Source: Saccoglossus kowalevskii | Lineage: Eukaryota > Hemichordata > Enteropneusta > Harrimaniidae | Assembly: GCF_000003605.2 (NCBI RefSeq) | Contig: NW_003129857.1 | Span: 199,549 to 219,728 of the forward strand | DNA length: 20,180 bases | Direction of reading: 5' to 3' | Shown: piece after piece, positions 1-12,200 of the stretch | How the letters are laid out: every line of letters begins with the position of its first letter | How positions within the stretch are numbered: position 1 is the stretch's first letter | Translations under genes and position numbers: made by a program | Notes under the pieces: model-generated | Seen by the model: only the letters and a program-made list of their open reading frames with translations | Database searches by the model: none | What the model was told of the DNA's origin: nothing

Positions 1-38
1 TGTGAAAAGGGCAGTTACCAATATTGACTGTGTATTAC
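1..38 (-). other. Intron start after E28 (edge)
   Basis: This is the first 38 bases of the intron downstream of E28, cut by the window edge. It begins GTAATA on the minus strand. Nothing else is visible. Confidence 0.7.
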
Positions 39-200
39 CTGCAACACATTGTCCTCCATATGGTGTTGATGGATGTGTTTGATATGATCCACTGATACAA
101 TACCATCCTGCATCACAATAATCAGTCGGCTGACTGTTACCTTGACCTTCACAGTACATACCAGGTGTACAATCCACACACCACGACTCATTGTGACCAC
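39..200 (-). CDS. Exon E28: cysteine-rich module (GHNESWC...CVAG)
   Basis: This is the most 3' exon visible, with 54 codons and phase 1 at both ends. The acceptor AG is at 201-202 and the donor GTAATA at 33-38. It contains SWCVDCTPGMYCEGQG, PTDYCDAGWYCISGS, and GGQCVAG. It aligns with the DDCMAGWYCSGGS part of E9 and with the E18/E19 border. The coding sequence continues in an exon beyond position 1. The longer open frame covering 15-200 in another register is a shadow. Confidence 0.9.
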
Positions 201-3200
201 CTACAATATTTATAATAACATCTCAAAATTATTGCCAAGGTGATGAATACATTTAGTCTTATTTGGGTTGATTAGATTTGATCTTGGTTGATCTGGTCTA
301 AAATGAGCCAGGTTGAAAATTGAACAGCACAAACTGATGCATTACAATTATGTTATAATTTCATATTCATAGTAACCCAGACATTCCATTATAATCATAT
401 AGATACATCCAAACCACAGATCTATGTTTCAGACCAATTTTTTCCAAAATTGTTCATGAAGTAATTTTCTAAACATCATAAGTAGGCAAGATTATTAAAA
501 TTGTATTGACATTTCTAAATTGAGTATATACAATATCACGGTTCCCCCATCTATTATGAAGTGTCCCACAAATATTGACCAGAAGCATTGTCTGTGTGTC
601 ATTCACGGTAAACTTTTAGTTCATGCATTTATAAGGAGATTATTAATTCTAAAAAAGGTAATGAAGTCTGCTGTGAAATCATCTGTATTTGTCCCACAGC
701 ATATACACATTGTGAAACCATGCCTGATAAATCTATATACCAAGATCATTCTATAAATATATTATATTGGAATTGAATCTCAACCAAATCTCAGACAGAC
801 ACAGTATAACCATGTCCCAACTGGAAAATTAACGGAAAATTTCCTCATTGCTTAACGCTGTATTATTGGATATATTTTGTTCCACACGTTCTAGGCTAGT
901 TGTGCAGAGCGTGTTGTGAAACTGTGTTGCATGTCAGGATTTCAGGTTCATATTTTACTACTGTATAATGTGTTAAAGTGTAAATAAGTTTAAAGCGAGG
1001 AGTCGTCACCTGCACAGGCGTCAGATGACCATAGCGTGTCATTGTTTACAAACAAGTGTCTACCCATGAGCCTTTGCGTTTTTAATGAGTGTTGTTATCA
1101 TCGCTTGGGACTTAATTTCCGCGCATGCGCAGGTGACGACCTTCACGATTAACAGATCATACAGCTTTAAAGCCAACAAAACAAGTTTGATTTGCAGATC
1201 AGATTTATACATACCAGTAAGATTGTTAAAGGTACCCTCAGGACATGGATATTGATGATCATACTGCGTTCCTTGAGGGCAGTAATACCCCGTTGGACAG
1301 ATAGTATCTGAATAGGTAGTAAAATTGCCTTCACAATAATAACCAGATGGACACGCTTTACACAGTTCTTGTCCAAGCTGGTCTTGATAAGTACCAGGTG
1401 TACATCCTACAGGCCATTCAGATCCACGAGGACAGTGATAACCAACTGGACAGACACCACCTATACCAGTATGAACACCTAAAATGATAATATGTCATGT
1501 GAAACACTTGCTCCAATTGTTATATTAAATCAAACACATTTTTCAATTAAGATTACATTTATTTCATAATTGGTTGATTACACAGTAATCAGTGATATGA
1601 TTAGAACCAAATGCTTAATCAAGGGCTTTTAATAACCTAATGGTGGCCATAATAGTAAAGACATAAAAATAGTATCTAATGCTAATACTTGCACTCGATT
1701 TCTCAAAAATGAGTTGACATACCATGGTAAATCATACATGTGTAATATTAAAGTACTTGGTTGTATTTTGTGAGCAGTTCAAAATTTTTAATTATTCATT
1801 TGCATACTCTTCATTTGCATACGCTTGGTTCGTTTGTTTCATTTCTCCACTGTGCATGGTTATTGTAGCCTATTTGCTTTGTACTGTTTACAACGCACGC
1901 TGACTGTGCCTAGTCATTTCATTTTATTTTCTTTTGCCGCCAATGTGCTTTATATACACATGGTTCTGTTCTTTGCCATTGAATAATTCATGTTATATTA
2001 GTAGCATTCCATACATCAGTAACATTACCATTCCTCTCAAGTTACATTCATGATACATGACAGTACCTGCAGGTCTCACTGGAGTTAGACTCAAGATACA
2101 CTAGTGGACATGTAAACTTACTTTTGAGAAGTAGGGTAGTACAAATATAACTGTTATATTTACCTTCAACATCACATGCTATAGCATCAATAGGTGTAGG
2201 ATTTGGTTTGTTAACTCTTGAAACACAGAAATATCCCGGATCACACTCATCTGTGGGAGATGTAAGGTTCACTCCCTCACAGTAGAAGCCACCAGGACAG
2301 TCAGTACAGTCAGTCTCCATTTCAAGTCCCAGTCTGGCACCATAGGTCCCAGATGGACAGGATGTCCAGTTACGTCCAGTGCCAGCAATGCAATAGAATC
2401 CTTGTGGACATAAACGATGGCCAGTGGAGGAGTTACCTAAAATAAAGAACAATTAGGTTGAAAATAGAATTACTTATTTTCCTACATGTATGTAGACCAA
2501 ACTACCAAAAATACTTTTGAATGAACAGCATTTTAACAAAGTTATGCTTTGAAAATTTCTGAAGAGTTCAGAGATTTTAAATTAATATTTTCAACCTTCA
2601 AATATGTCAATCAAAATTTGGAATCTCTGATTTGTGTCTATAATTAATACCATAATATTCTGATCTGTTGGATCTGAAGAAATATTCAAATATTTCAGAA
2701 ACCTCAGTATGACAAACTCATTGGAAATCAGAAAACATTTTATAGCAATTATTCATTACAGAGAATATATACATGTATCAAAGTAATTATAGTTAGTGGT
2801 ATCTGGATTAGTGGCATTTGGGAGACACACAATCAGTTTATTTTATTTGATGCTTACTTTCAGTTGACTTTGAAATGAACATCCCAGATTCAGAAAAATA
2901 TAATTCAGATACATGTATAAATGTTTGATTAATTGTACCTTCAATAACTTCCTCCGGTACACAATAGAATCCAGCTGGGCATTCCAAACACTCATCAGCC
3001 TGAGTGTAGTTTGTATAGGTGCCTGGTTCGCATGGAACTGGTAATGCACTACCCATGGGGCAATGTAACCCAATGCTACATGGGTAATCTGAAGGGTTGG
3101 GTACGATCTGTCCAGGTGGGCAGTAAAATCCTGGATCACAATCTCCAGATGGCGCAGAGAGACCTGAGAAAAAATATACAAATTTAAACTGATTTAACAT

Positions 3201-6200
3201 GGAAATATGGGTCATACATGAGTTATTATGCTTTCTTAGTAAGTTATAACAAGATCCCGTTCCAATCTCGCTCTCGCATAAGCGTTCCAACTCAGAAAAA
3301 TTCGAATGCGCATGCCCGAGGTAACTAGGATACTGGGATGTCCAGGTGGATCAAAATAGCTGCTCACGATATGACGGATTACGATAGTTATATTTTTTGT
3401 ACATTTTCGATGTATTACATTTTTTCACTATGAATGTGGTAATACATGTTATATTGTTTTATTACAAACCGCCTATGTCATGTCAGAAGGTCGTAGCACC
3501 AGTCTCGCTATCTACGAGATGGGACTTGAATGGGATCTTGACATGATGTCACCATACAGTACTATGCGCGTTGCAAACCCCAAGTAATGTACCTCTGATA
3601 TTATTCAGGTCATAAAGATGAAAACGTTTTTACAAAATGAAAGTTTTAAGTGTAGCAATAAATACATGAATTCTATGGCTAATATAAAATCAAATTTAAA
3701 CAGAATTTGTTCACATGCAACAAGATCACTAATAAAATTATGTCTGCTTGGACAAAATCTTTTTTTTTGCATATTCTTGTAATGAAATCTAGGTCAGATT
3801 ATAGTTTGACCTAAATTAAAGAATATATATATCATGTTTGTCATAGGTACACAACATCAGGATAGTGAAAATGAAAAAAAAATTACAAGATACAAAAGTA
3901 TAAAATGTCCAGGAAAATGTTAAAAAGTTGAAATTTTGAAATGGTTTCTATTGTGAAATTATTTATTCATATCTCAAAATCTTACGTGGTGACATAGGAA
4001 GAAAAATATATTAATATTGATATGAATCCTGATACTGGTTGAACATTTCACAAAATTTACATAATTTAAACAGTTCCCAGTATGACAATTGTTTTCCAGT
4101 ATGAGCAGAGCGTTGCCACTGCGGCCATCTTGGATTTGATACAAAATAGTTCATTTGTGGTTCATTCTGAAAACACAGCATACTTACCAGTTTCATTACA
4201 ATATGTGCCGTCATCACATGGATCACATTGTGATAACATCCACCTGTTGAGTGTATTGACATAGGTACCTCTAGGACAAGGTGTTGGCCAACCAGACCCC
4301 TCTGGACAATAATGACCGGTAGGACAAGACTCATTCCTTGGATCCCAAGAGCCTGCTACACAGTAGTAACTGAAATCAAATAAAGTTTTAAATCTCAATA
4401 CCTGAGATGCTTCAAACTGAAACTGAAACGAGTAATTTGGTATATCATTTCAGTTAATTCTAAACACATCTCCAAAACAAATTCAGTAGACTAGTGTAAA
4501 ACATGTCTTTTCAGCTAGCATGTTATTGTAGCTAATTTAGCTAATCTGTAGTACCCTGGAGGACAAGAAACAAAGTACTCTTTATTATAGACCAATAATT
4601 CATTAGTAACATGCTTGCTTGGCTCTCTATGATAGAATCCTGAAGTACAAGCAGAAAATCATTCTCTAATTCCAGACTTACCCTTGGTGGCAAAGTAGAG
4701 TGGTGTGTGTCATGTACAAATCGGGGCAATAGAACCCTGGAGTACAAGGAACACAGTCAGTCTCCGCTTCCAGACCAGTGATGTTACCAAATGTACCTTT
4801 GGGACAAGGGACTGGATCTGCTGTACCTTCTGGGCAATAGTAACCTTCAGGGCATATATTCGCATCATCACCTATAACAAACATAGTAAAACTGATGAAG
4901 TTTTGTATTTAGTAACAGTGTATGCATACATGTACCATCTTATTATTCAGCTTTGTGTTTTTCAAATTGTAAACTCCCCTAAGACTTTCATATAGAGATC
5001 AATGGTCGGGTATGTTATTTCAAATATTCTTGCTAACAGAATAAATTCGTGCTCTGAGACTTTTATATAGAGATCAATGGTTGATATGTTATTTCAAATA
5101 TCCGTAAACAACATAATCTAAATAATTTAGGAAAATATGTTTTATTTTGAAAAGTTGTCATTTTGCTAATTTTGATCTGTATTGTGATGGTAAGATAAAT
5201 CACAATTCTAGTTTTTAGTTTACTACTTTCTTTCATGAATTTTACTATTTAGAACTTAATGTTGGTAAGAATATTTGTTTGCCAAAATATTGGTAAGTAT
5301 TTTATATATTGATCAATATCTAATACTCATTGATTTTTAGGCTGTTCATGTATATATGTTAAGTGTCAGTGCACATTGTTGTGTTTGGAATTATGATCCA
5401 ATTTCTGTGCAATGTTCTGTAATTAAAATATGCATCTTAAACTATTATAATCATTGCAAAAATGGGAGAAAGCATTGACGTACCTTGATTTGGAGCTGAT
5501 ATATTAGCATATTGTTTACAATAATAGCCTGCATCACATGGGTCTATAGGAGTCACCATACCCGGTAATGGACAGTAATAACCACCTAGGCATGGAGTAC
5601 AATCCTCCATCTGACGTAAACCTGAAAAAAAGAAATATTAGGATAATGTACTTTAGTTATAAACATGTATACAGTGTGGGTAAAATGCAAAATTTGTTTG
5701 TGAATAGAAAATTTGATTTAGCATCTACTGGTATATGCATATGTAAGAATATCATCTACATAATATGTTATTGTAATGTTTGGTTTCTGTAATATATTCC
5801 TGGTATGACTGGTGTATGTGCATGTGTAACCCAGTGCAAGGAGTCATATGTACAATGATGTGAGAAGAAATAATTGTTTCATACAATGGCCATTAAATAT
5901 AGGAATACTTTATAACTATTAAACCACAGATTTTGTAGAGAACAACAAGCGTTAAAGCGGAGGGGTCACCACTTGTGCACGCATGGAAATTGAGCCCCAA
6001 GTGATACTAAAACTGCCAAGAATCATGGGTAGACACTTGTTTGTAAACAACGACACACTATGGATGTCTTCCATATGTGCAGGTGACGACTCCGTCGCTT
6101 TAACATTCAAAAGATTTTTAAGCAGATATAATGAGCTTGTGGTTAATAAAACAAAACAGTTACAAACATGATCACAGATGGTTTCTGTTGTAAACATCAG

Positions 6201-9200
6201 ATTTCATACAGAAACAATTTGATTCTTACTCATAATGATATATGACAGGTACCACATGGAGCAGGATGACTATAGAGGGCAGTATACATGTACTTGTCAG
6301 TATTGCTTTTTTAGTTATTGTCAGTCATTTGAATTGTGTTCTTGGAAATGTTCACCAAATAACATCAAGGAACAGACACAGAATTCCTCAATTTATTCTT
6401 ACCTGTGAGATTATTGAATGTTCCAATTGGACATGGAAACTCATATGCATATCTGGTACCATCTGGACAGTAGTAACCCATTGGACAGAGTGTTGTACTG
6501 TTATCCAGAACTACTGGAGCCATGGTGTTATCACAGAAGTATCCAGATGGACAGATCTTACATGTACTCTGTGCCTCTTCGTCTTGGTAGGTACCATTCT
6601 CACAACGTACTGGATCGTCTGAACCAAGTGGACAATAATGACCCAATGGACACCTGTAATATGCACAACAATCATGACATATTCATAGTCAATTTCTCCA
6701 AGCTTATCCATATTTCATACAAAGAAATGGTCTTTTATTTTAACATTGGGAACGTCATCAGTCAATCAATCATAATCTATATAATACCTGTAATCTGGGG
6801 ATGCTGATTGGTTCTGACCAGGTGGACAATAATAGCCAGGATCACATGGACCAATAGGAAGCTCTCTACCAACACCTGGACAATAATAGCCCTCCATACA
6901 TGGAATACAGTCCAATTCTTCATCATTCTGGATACTGTCCAGATAGGTACCAGTTGGACATGGTGTTTTATCACTACTTCCTTCAGGACAATAGTGACCA
7001 ACTGGACATACAGCACCAGTTGTGTTGTCTGTTGGGGTTGAGTCAAATGCTCCCAGAATGCAATAGAAACCTGAAATAAGAATAAATATACTTGGTGAGA
7101 GCAAAACAGTATAAAGAAAGTTAGCCTGAATATCGAATTGATAACTAACAGTTTTATTATCCTGAAAGTATAGACAAAAAAATGTTGATTGTTGTTGGCA
7201 TTTAAAATGTTTGATGACATTCATAGAAACCACATTTTATGAAAGTCTCCATGACTTCTTGTCCAAAAAACTTCAATGAAAACAACACTACCACAAAATG
7301 TTGGTTTATCATGACTTGTGAAACATAAACAGGTTTACACTATTTCCTGAACTACCTACTTTCAAACATTCTAGATTGTTGCTGTCAATTGCATTATGTC
7401 AATACTATAATTATGTGGAATACCATATCTCACAAACTAGCTTGCAACCCGGCATACAGCACTTACCAGCAGTACAGTTACCAGTAGGTGTATCCAGTCC
7501 GGCAACCTGACAATATGTACCAGGGTCACAGGGTACAGGTTTACATGACCCCTGAGGGCAGTATTCACCTGGTTGACACTCTCCACCGTCAGTGACACTC
7601 TGAGCTGTGCTAGCATTACCACCACAATACCAACCTGCAGAAAAAATGTATCATATATTTGTATCAAATAAATTGAAATATCACATAAGCACTGAATATC
7701 AATGATGTTATTTATTTATGTTTAATACAGTTTTAAATGTGTCATCTTTTTATATGTAATCTTTAGTGGCAGATTAAGCAATGTAATCTTTCCTCTCACT
7801 ACCAGCTGTATAGCAACCAGCTTGTTTATTGGTATAGACAATTTCAAGCCAATGCCAAAGCTGGAAAAAGATTACCGGCGCCAATGCTTGATTGTCTTTA
7901 AGCTCAACGTGTGATTATCTTAGCTAGAGTGTCTAACACTTTGACACTATATTTTGCGGCATTACAGATTGAGGGTATTGGCTAGCTGGCTCGACACGCA
8001 TGTGTCAAAAATTTCATTTACATGACTATTTTAGATTAATTTGTTTGTTTGCAGTCATTCCAGGCCTATGTTCAACTGAATATCTGGGCAGCAACAGTGT
8101 CCAGAATAGTGTGAAAGTATTTGGCTAGCCCTCTACAATACTAAAGGGCAATAGTCTCGGAACAGCGAGTTAAAATTTCATGCAAACAATGTTTTTTACA
8201 CACGTTGTATACACCACATTCCACCCATATCACCCATATATGTGTGGAGCAAGGACCAGCATTCCTTAAAGGCCCAGGTAAAAATACGCTCTTAAACAAT
8301 AGGGATTATTTCCTTGCTTGTCACGCTGCAGTAAACAGCTCCAGCCAAGCTCCGGTAAAAACGTGTTTTCCCGAACTTAAAGGTCGATTATGTCGTGCCA
8401 AAGTGGATGTATGTGACTATGAATTCCACAGCAGTGACTGTGTGTAGTATTTATGACAATAAATAGTGTTTAAGCTGAGATTTTAGCGGATAAAAGTCAA
8501 AAACACAACCGGGGAAAGAGACGCACAACTAATCTTGAATAATTAACTACTGTCAATCAAAGTCATGTGATGTTGGAACGCTGAAACAGGATGCGTCATA
8601 GGCTATGCAAGTGATTAACAATACTCATTAGCATAGCCACACCTCCAATTCACACTTGCCCGGGGCAAGTGAATTGGGCCTTTAAATGTCTTACCTGGAT
8701 CACACATATCTGTTGGCCAATCCAATCCATCAAGCTCACAATAATAACCACATGTACATGGTAAACAATCAAGAACATCTGTGGCACGGGTAACATTATA
8801 GAATGTACCAGCTGGGCAGGGGTTCTCAAATTCAGCACCTGTGCCAATAGGACAGTAATGTCCAGGTGGGCATGCTTTATCTTCAAAGATGACAGATCCT
8901 GTTGTGCAATTAGAAGTCACATTTAGAATGATATAAATGCAGTAAAATTGAATTAAACACAGACTCAGAAACATGAAGAATACTTATTTTGAACTAACCA
9001 TTATTTACTAAATGTTTGAAATTAATATTCTTATGACAATCGAAAAGAAATTCCAAATTCAAATACTGTTGGTAACAATATAATTGTAATTGTGTCATCT
9101 CAACAGATACTGTAATAATTTTAGTGAGCTTTCTAGTTTAGCTGATTAGCTTGTTACAGTATTAAAAATAGGATTTAGGTGATTAATTCAGACAATATGC

Positions 9201-12200
9201 ATTTCAACATGGTTTAAAAGTCTGGTGGCAAAGTAGAGTGGTATGTGTCATGTACAAATCAGGACAATAGAACCCTGGAGTACAAGGAACACAATCAGTC
9301 TCCGCTTCCAGACCAGTGGTGAGTTAATAATAAGCTTCATCCTACCTTCTGGACAGTAATATCCGGCTGGACAATCAATGCAGAGCGATCGTCCAGTTTC
9401 ATTTGCATAACTTCCAGCTGGACATAGTATAGGTTGTGGTGATCCCTCTGGACAGTAATGACCCTCAGGACATACATCTCCCATTCCAGTCTGGCCATAT
9501 GGTACTGAGCATGTTCCATTCGTGAGTGTTATGTTATTGTCTCCATTAGGAGTGGGTCTATCCACACCATATTCACAATAGTAACCTAGTAATGTACAAT
9601 AATAGTATATAATGATAAGTCTATTTAACAGTTTTATAATCATGAATTTGAGCTACTCAAAATGTTTTATTTCAACTTTAAAATGTCCATTCCTGTTTTA
9701 ATGTACATAAAAAAAGAAAACATTTCATGTGTTTCCTGCTTAAATGTGACAAACTAAAACTTCTTTATTTAAAAACACATCTTGAAATATAAAGGCAGCT
9801 GACCAATTAATGGGTGTGGCTGATTCTTCACAGAAAATACGAGGATCAACCATGAATGATTGTGAACTGAATATGGAATAGATGTATTGCATAATTTACC
9901 TGCTTGGCACTTATCTGTGACTGTGATGGCAGCTATATGATCACAATAATAACCACCGTTACAGGGTTTACAGTCTGGCTCTGCAGACAGACCAGTCTCA
10001 TTATTATACGTGCCACGTGGACACGGTTGCCAATCAGTACCGGTACCTTCCGGACAATAATAGCCTTCGGGACACAATGTCATAAGGTCACCAAGAATAC
10101 AATACCTGAAATGAGCAATGAGTGTTTTGGTGATTAGCATCATGTGATGTTGTCTGAAACATGGACTGTAGACTCTGTGGGGGAAATCTACTGTAACTAT
10201 ATGTAGGTACAAAAATGTATGCAAAATAAAAACACGTTGACATTTTAACGACAATAAAGATGAATGTGGAAATACTCTAAAATTTGCAAAACGCTTCTCG
10301 AGATGAAACAAATGACGACACTTAGTAGTTCTGTAAAATCTCTATTAGAAGCCGCATTCTTTTTGAACAATTGAGACCCAAAAATTCATCATTTCTCATA
10401 TGTGTAGATGCTCTAATAGAAGCCGCATCCTCTCTGTTGCATTGTATCATTTTAATAGAAGCTACAGCTTTTAATACAGATTTTACAGTAATATAAGACC
10501 ATTACGTATTTAAAGAAAACAAAACATTTATTGTATGTAAACTAAATCAAATTATTGTATTTTCTAAATGAATGCAACATATACATTCATTAGTATTTAT
10601 TTAGAGCATAAAATTGCGTGGTACAAACAATTGATAACATACCATCCTGCTATACAGATATCACATTGATATGCGTGTGTATGGTTCATAAAAGTACCAA
10701 ATGGACACGGTATTGGATCGGATGAATTCAACGGACAGTAATGTGCAATAGGACATGGATAGTCATATGGTCTGGATGAATTTTGACCAGCTGGACAGTA
10801 ATATCCTGGCTCACAAGGACCAGATGGGTAGTCCAAACCTGAAAAAACATTATCATAAGTAGTTTACTAGTCATGTATAAATAACGCTCACACAACAACA
10901 GCAACTTTGTATCATAAGAATGTGGTATCTATGTCACTTTAATAATTAATAACAATCATGATTATTTAATTTTCATAGCATTAAAAAACATTTCTGGCAA
11001 TTCCACAGAGGAGTAAAGAATACTGTCACTAAAGTGATTGATTAAAGCGAGGGAGTCGTCGCCTGCGCATGCTTCAGATGGCCATAGCATGTCATTGTTT
11101 ACAAACAAGTGTCTACCCATGAGCCTTTTCGTTTTTATCGTGTGTGTGCGCAGGTGACATCCCTCTCGCTTTAACTTTAATAGCAATATTTATCAATGTA
11201 AATGGTCAAACAAAGACATATCTATGAGAAATGTCCAGTACATTGGGTGGCACGAAATGGCACGCTTTAAAATTAATAACATAATTTTAAAATTAAATTT
11301 GAGATTAATTACTAGTCCCTGATTTAGTTAATAATTATTCATCTTGTATTCAGATATTCAACTCCAAAATGTCAACACTATTTTTGATAGTAAGGATGTT
11401 CATGATCTGTTTATTACTATAAAAGGATTCACATTTAGATGGGTTTTTTTAGGAAAAGTCACTTTATCTTAAAAGTCCACACACTGGGGTTCACTGCCAC
11501 AAATGTTTGGGATGTACAAGAATCACAAATTTGTTAAAATTTGTTTCATACTGTGCTTTCATACTGTGCTTACAATTATAATAACAAAGCATTAGAATAT
11601 AAGTTGTTATTATAATTGTGTAGTATTGGAAACAGTATCTGCATCTTAGCATATTAGAAAATGTGAATTACAAATAAAGAACAATTTCCAAGATGGCAGA
11701 TTTTCATCATTTTACTCATTTCTGGGCATCCTTCTCTTTCTGGGCAATACAATCACTGTACTGCCTTTGTGCATACTTTACGCCATCCTCATAATTTATA
11801 AACACACTTAAATTACTATAAATATATTTTGTTACTGACCTTGTTCTTCACAGTACATTCCTGGAGTACACGGTGTGCACTGATCGGTGCTATTAAGACC
11901 TTCATACGGATTGAATGTACCTTCTGGACACAGTGTAGGAATATCTGACTGTTGTGGACAATGGTCACCAGTTGTACATACAACCATAGTACGTGAATCA
12001 GAGCCTTCTGGACAGTAATAACCAGCACTACAAGGACCTGAACAGATAACAGTTATACATTTAACATAGAGCCTTCTGCACAGTAATAACCAGCACTACA
12101 TGGACCTGAACAGATAACAGTTATACATTTAACATAGAGCCTTCTGCACAGTAATAATATACATTTGTCGCTAGATAAACAATTTACCTTCAACATCAAG

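Larger units (their letters stand above)
4370..4681 (-). other. Intron E23-E24 with decayed exon copies
   Basis: This phase-2 intron holds two relics of the second half of E23, at 4631-4677 and 4549-4596. The remainder is ordinary AT-rich sequence. Confidence 0.75.
7635..8694 (-). other. Intron E18-E19 with a TTAA-flanked element
   Basis: At 1,060 bases this is the longest complete intron here. It holds the element at 8266-8685. The part from 7636 to 8265 has no recognised gene or repeat. The plus-strand open frame at 8205-8447 is mostly inside the element. Confidence 0.8.

Noticed and set aside
1815-2040. A possible internal promoter in the E26-E27 intron
   Set aside because: No initiator, TATA box or first exon could be supported; only the octamer pair stands out.
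5952-6197. Short open frames with MGRHLFVNND in two places (5952-6197 and 10962-11186)
   Set aside because: The shared peptide arises because both frames lie on copies of the same MITE. No domain, no codon bias and no conserved length.
6242-6807. Long plus-strand open frames opposite E20 and E21
   Set aside because: They are antisense shadows. The regular Cys and Gly codons of the real exons keep the opposite strand free of stops.
8205-8447. 80-residue plus-strand open frame
   Set aside because: It is mostly inside the family-B element, starts outside it, and has no recognisable domain.
9248-9345. E17 reading through its donor into the copied E23 segment
   Set aside because: The read-through frame (KLIINSPLVWKRR) is out of register with the module frame of the copy, so it would not give a cysteine module. 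The GTAGGA donor followed by SVIFEDK in E18 fits the repeat pattern.
9769-10311. A 180-residue minus-strand open frame as a complete gene
   Set aside because: Only 9900-10105 is exon E16; the rest is read-through into introns beyond good splice sites and lacks the cysteine pattern.
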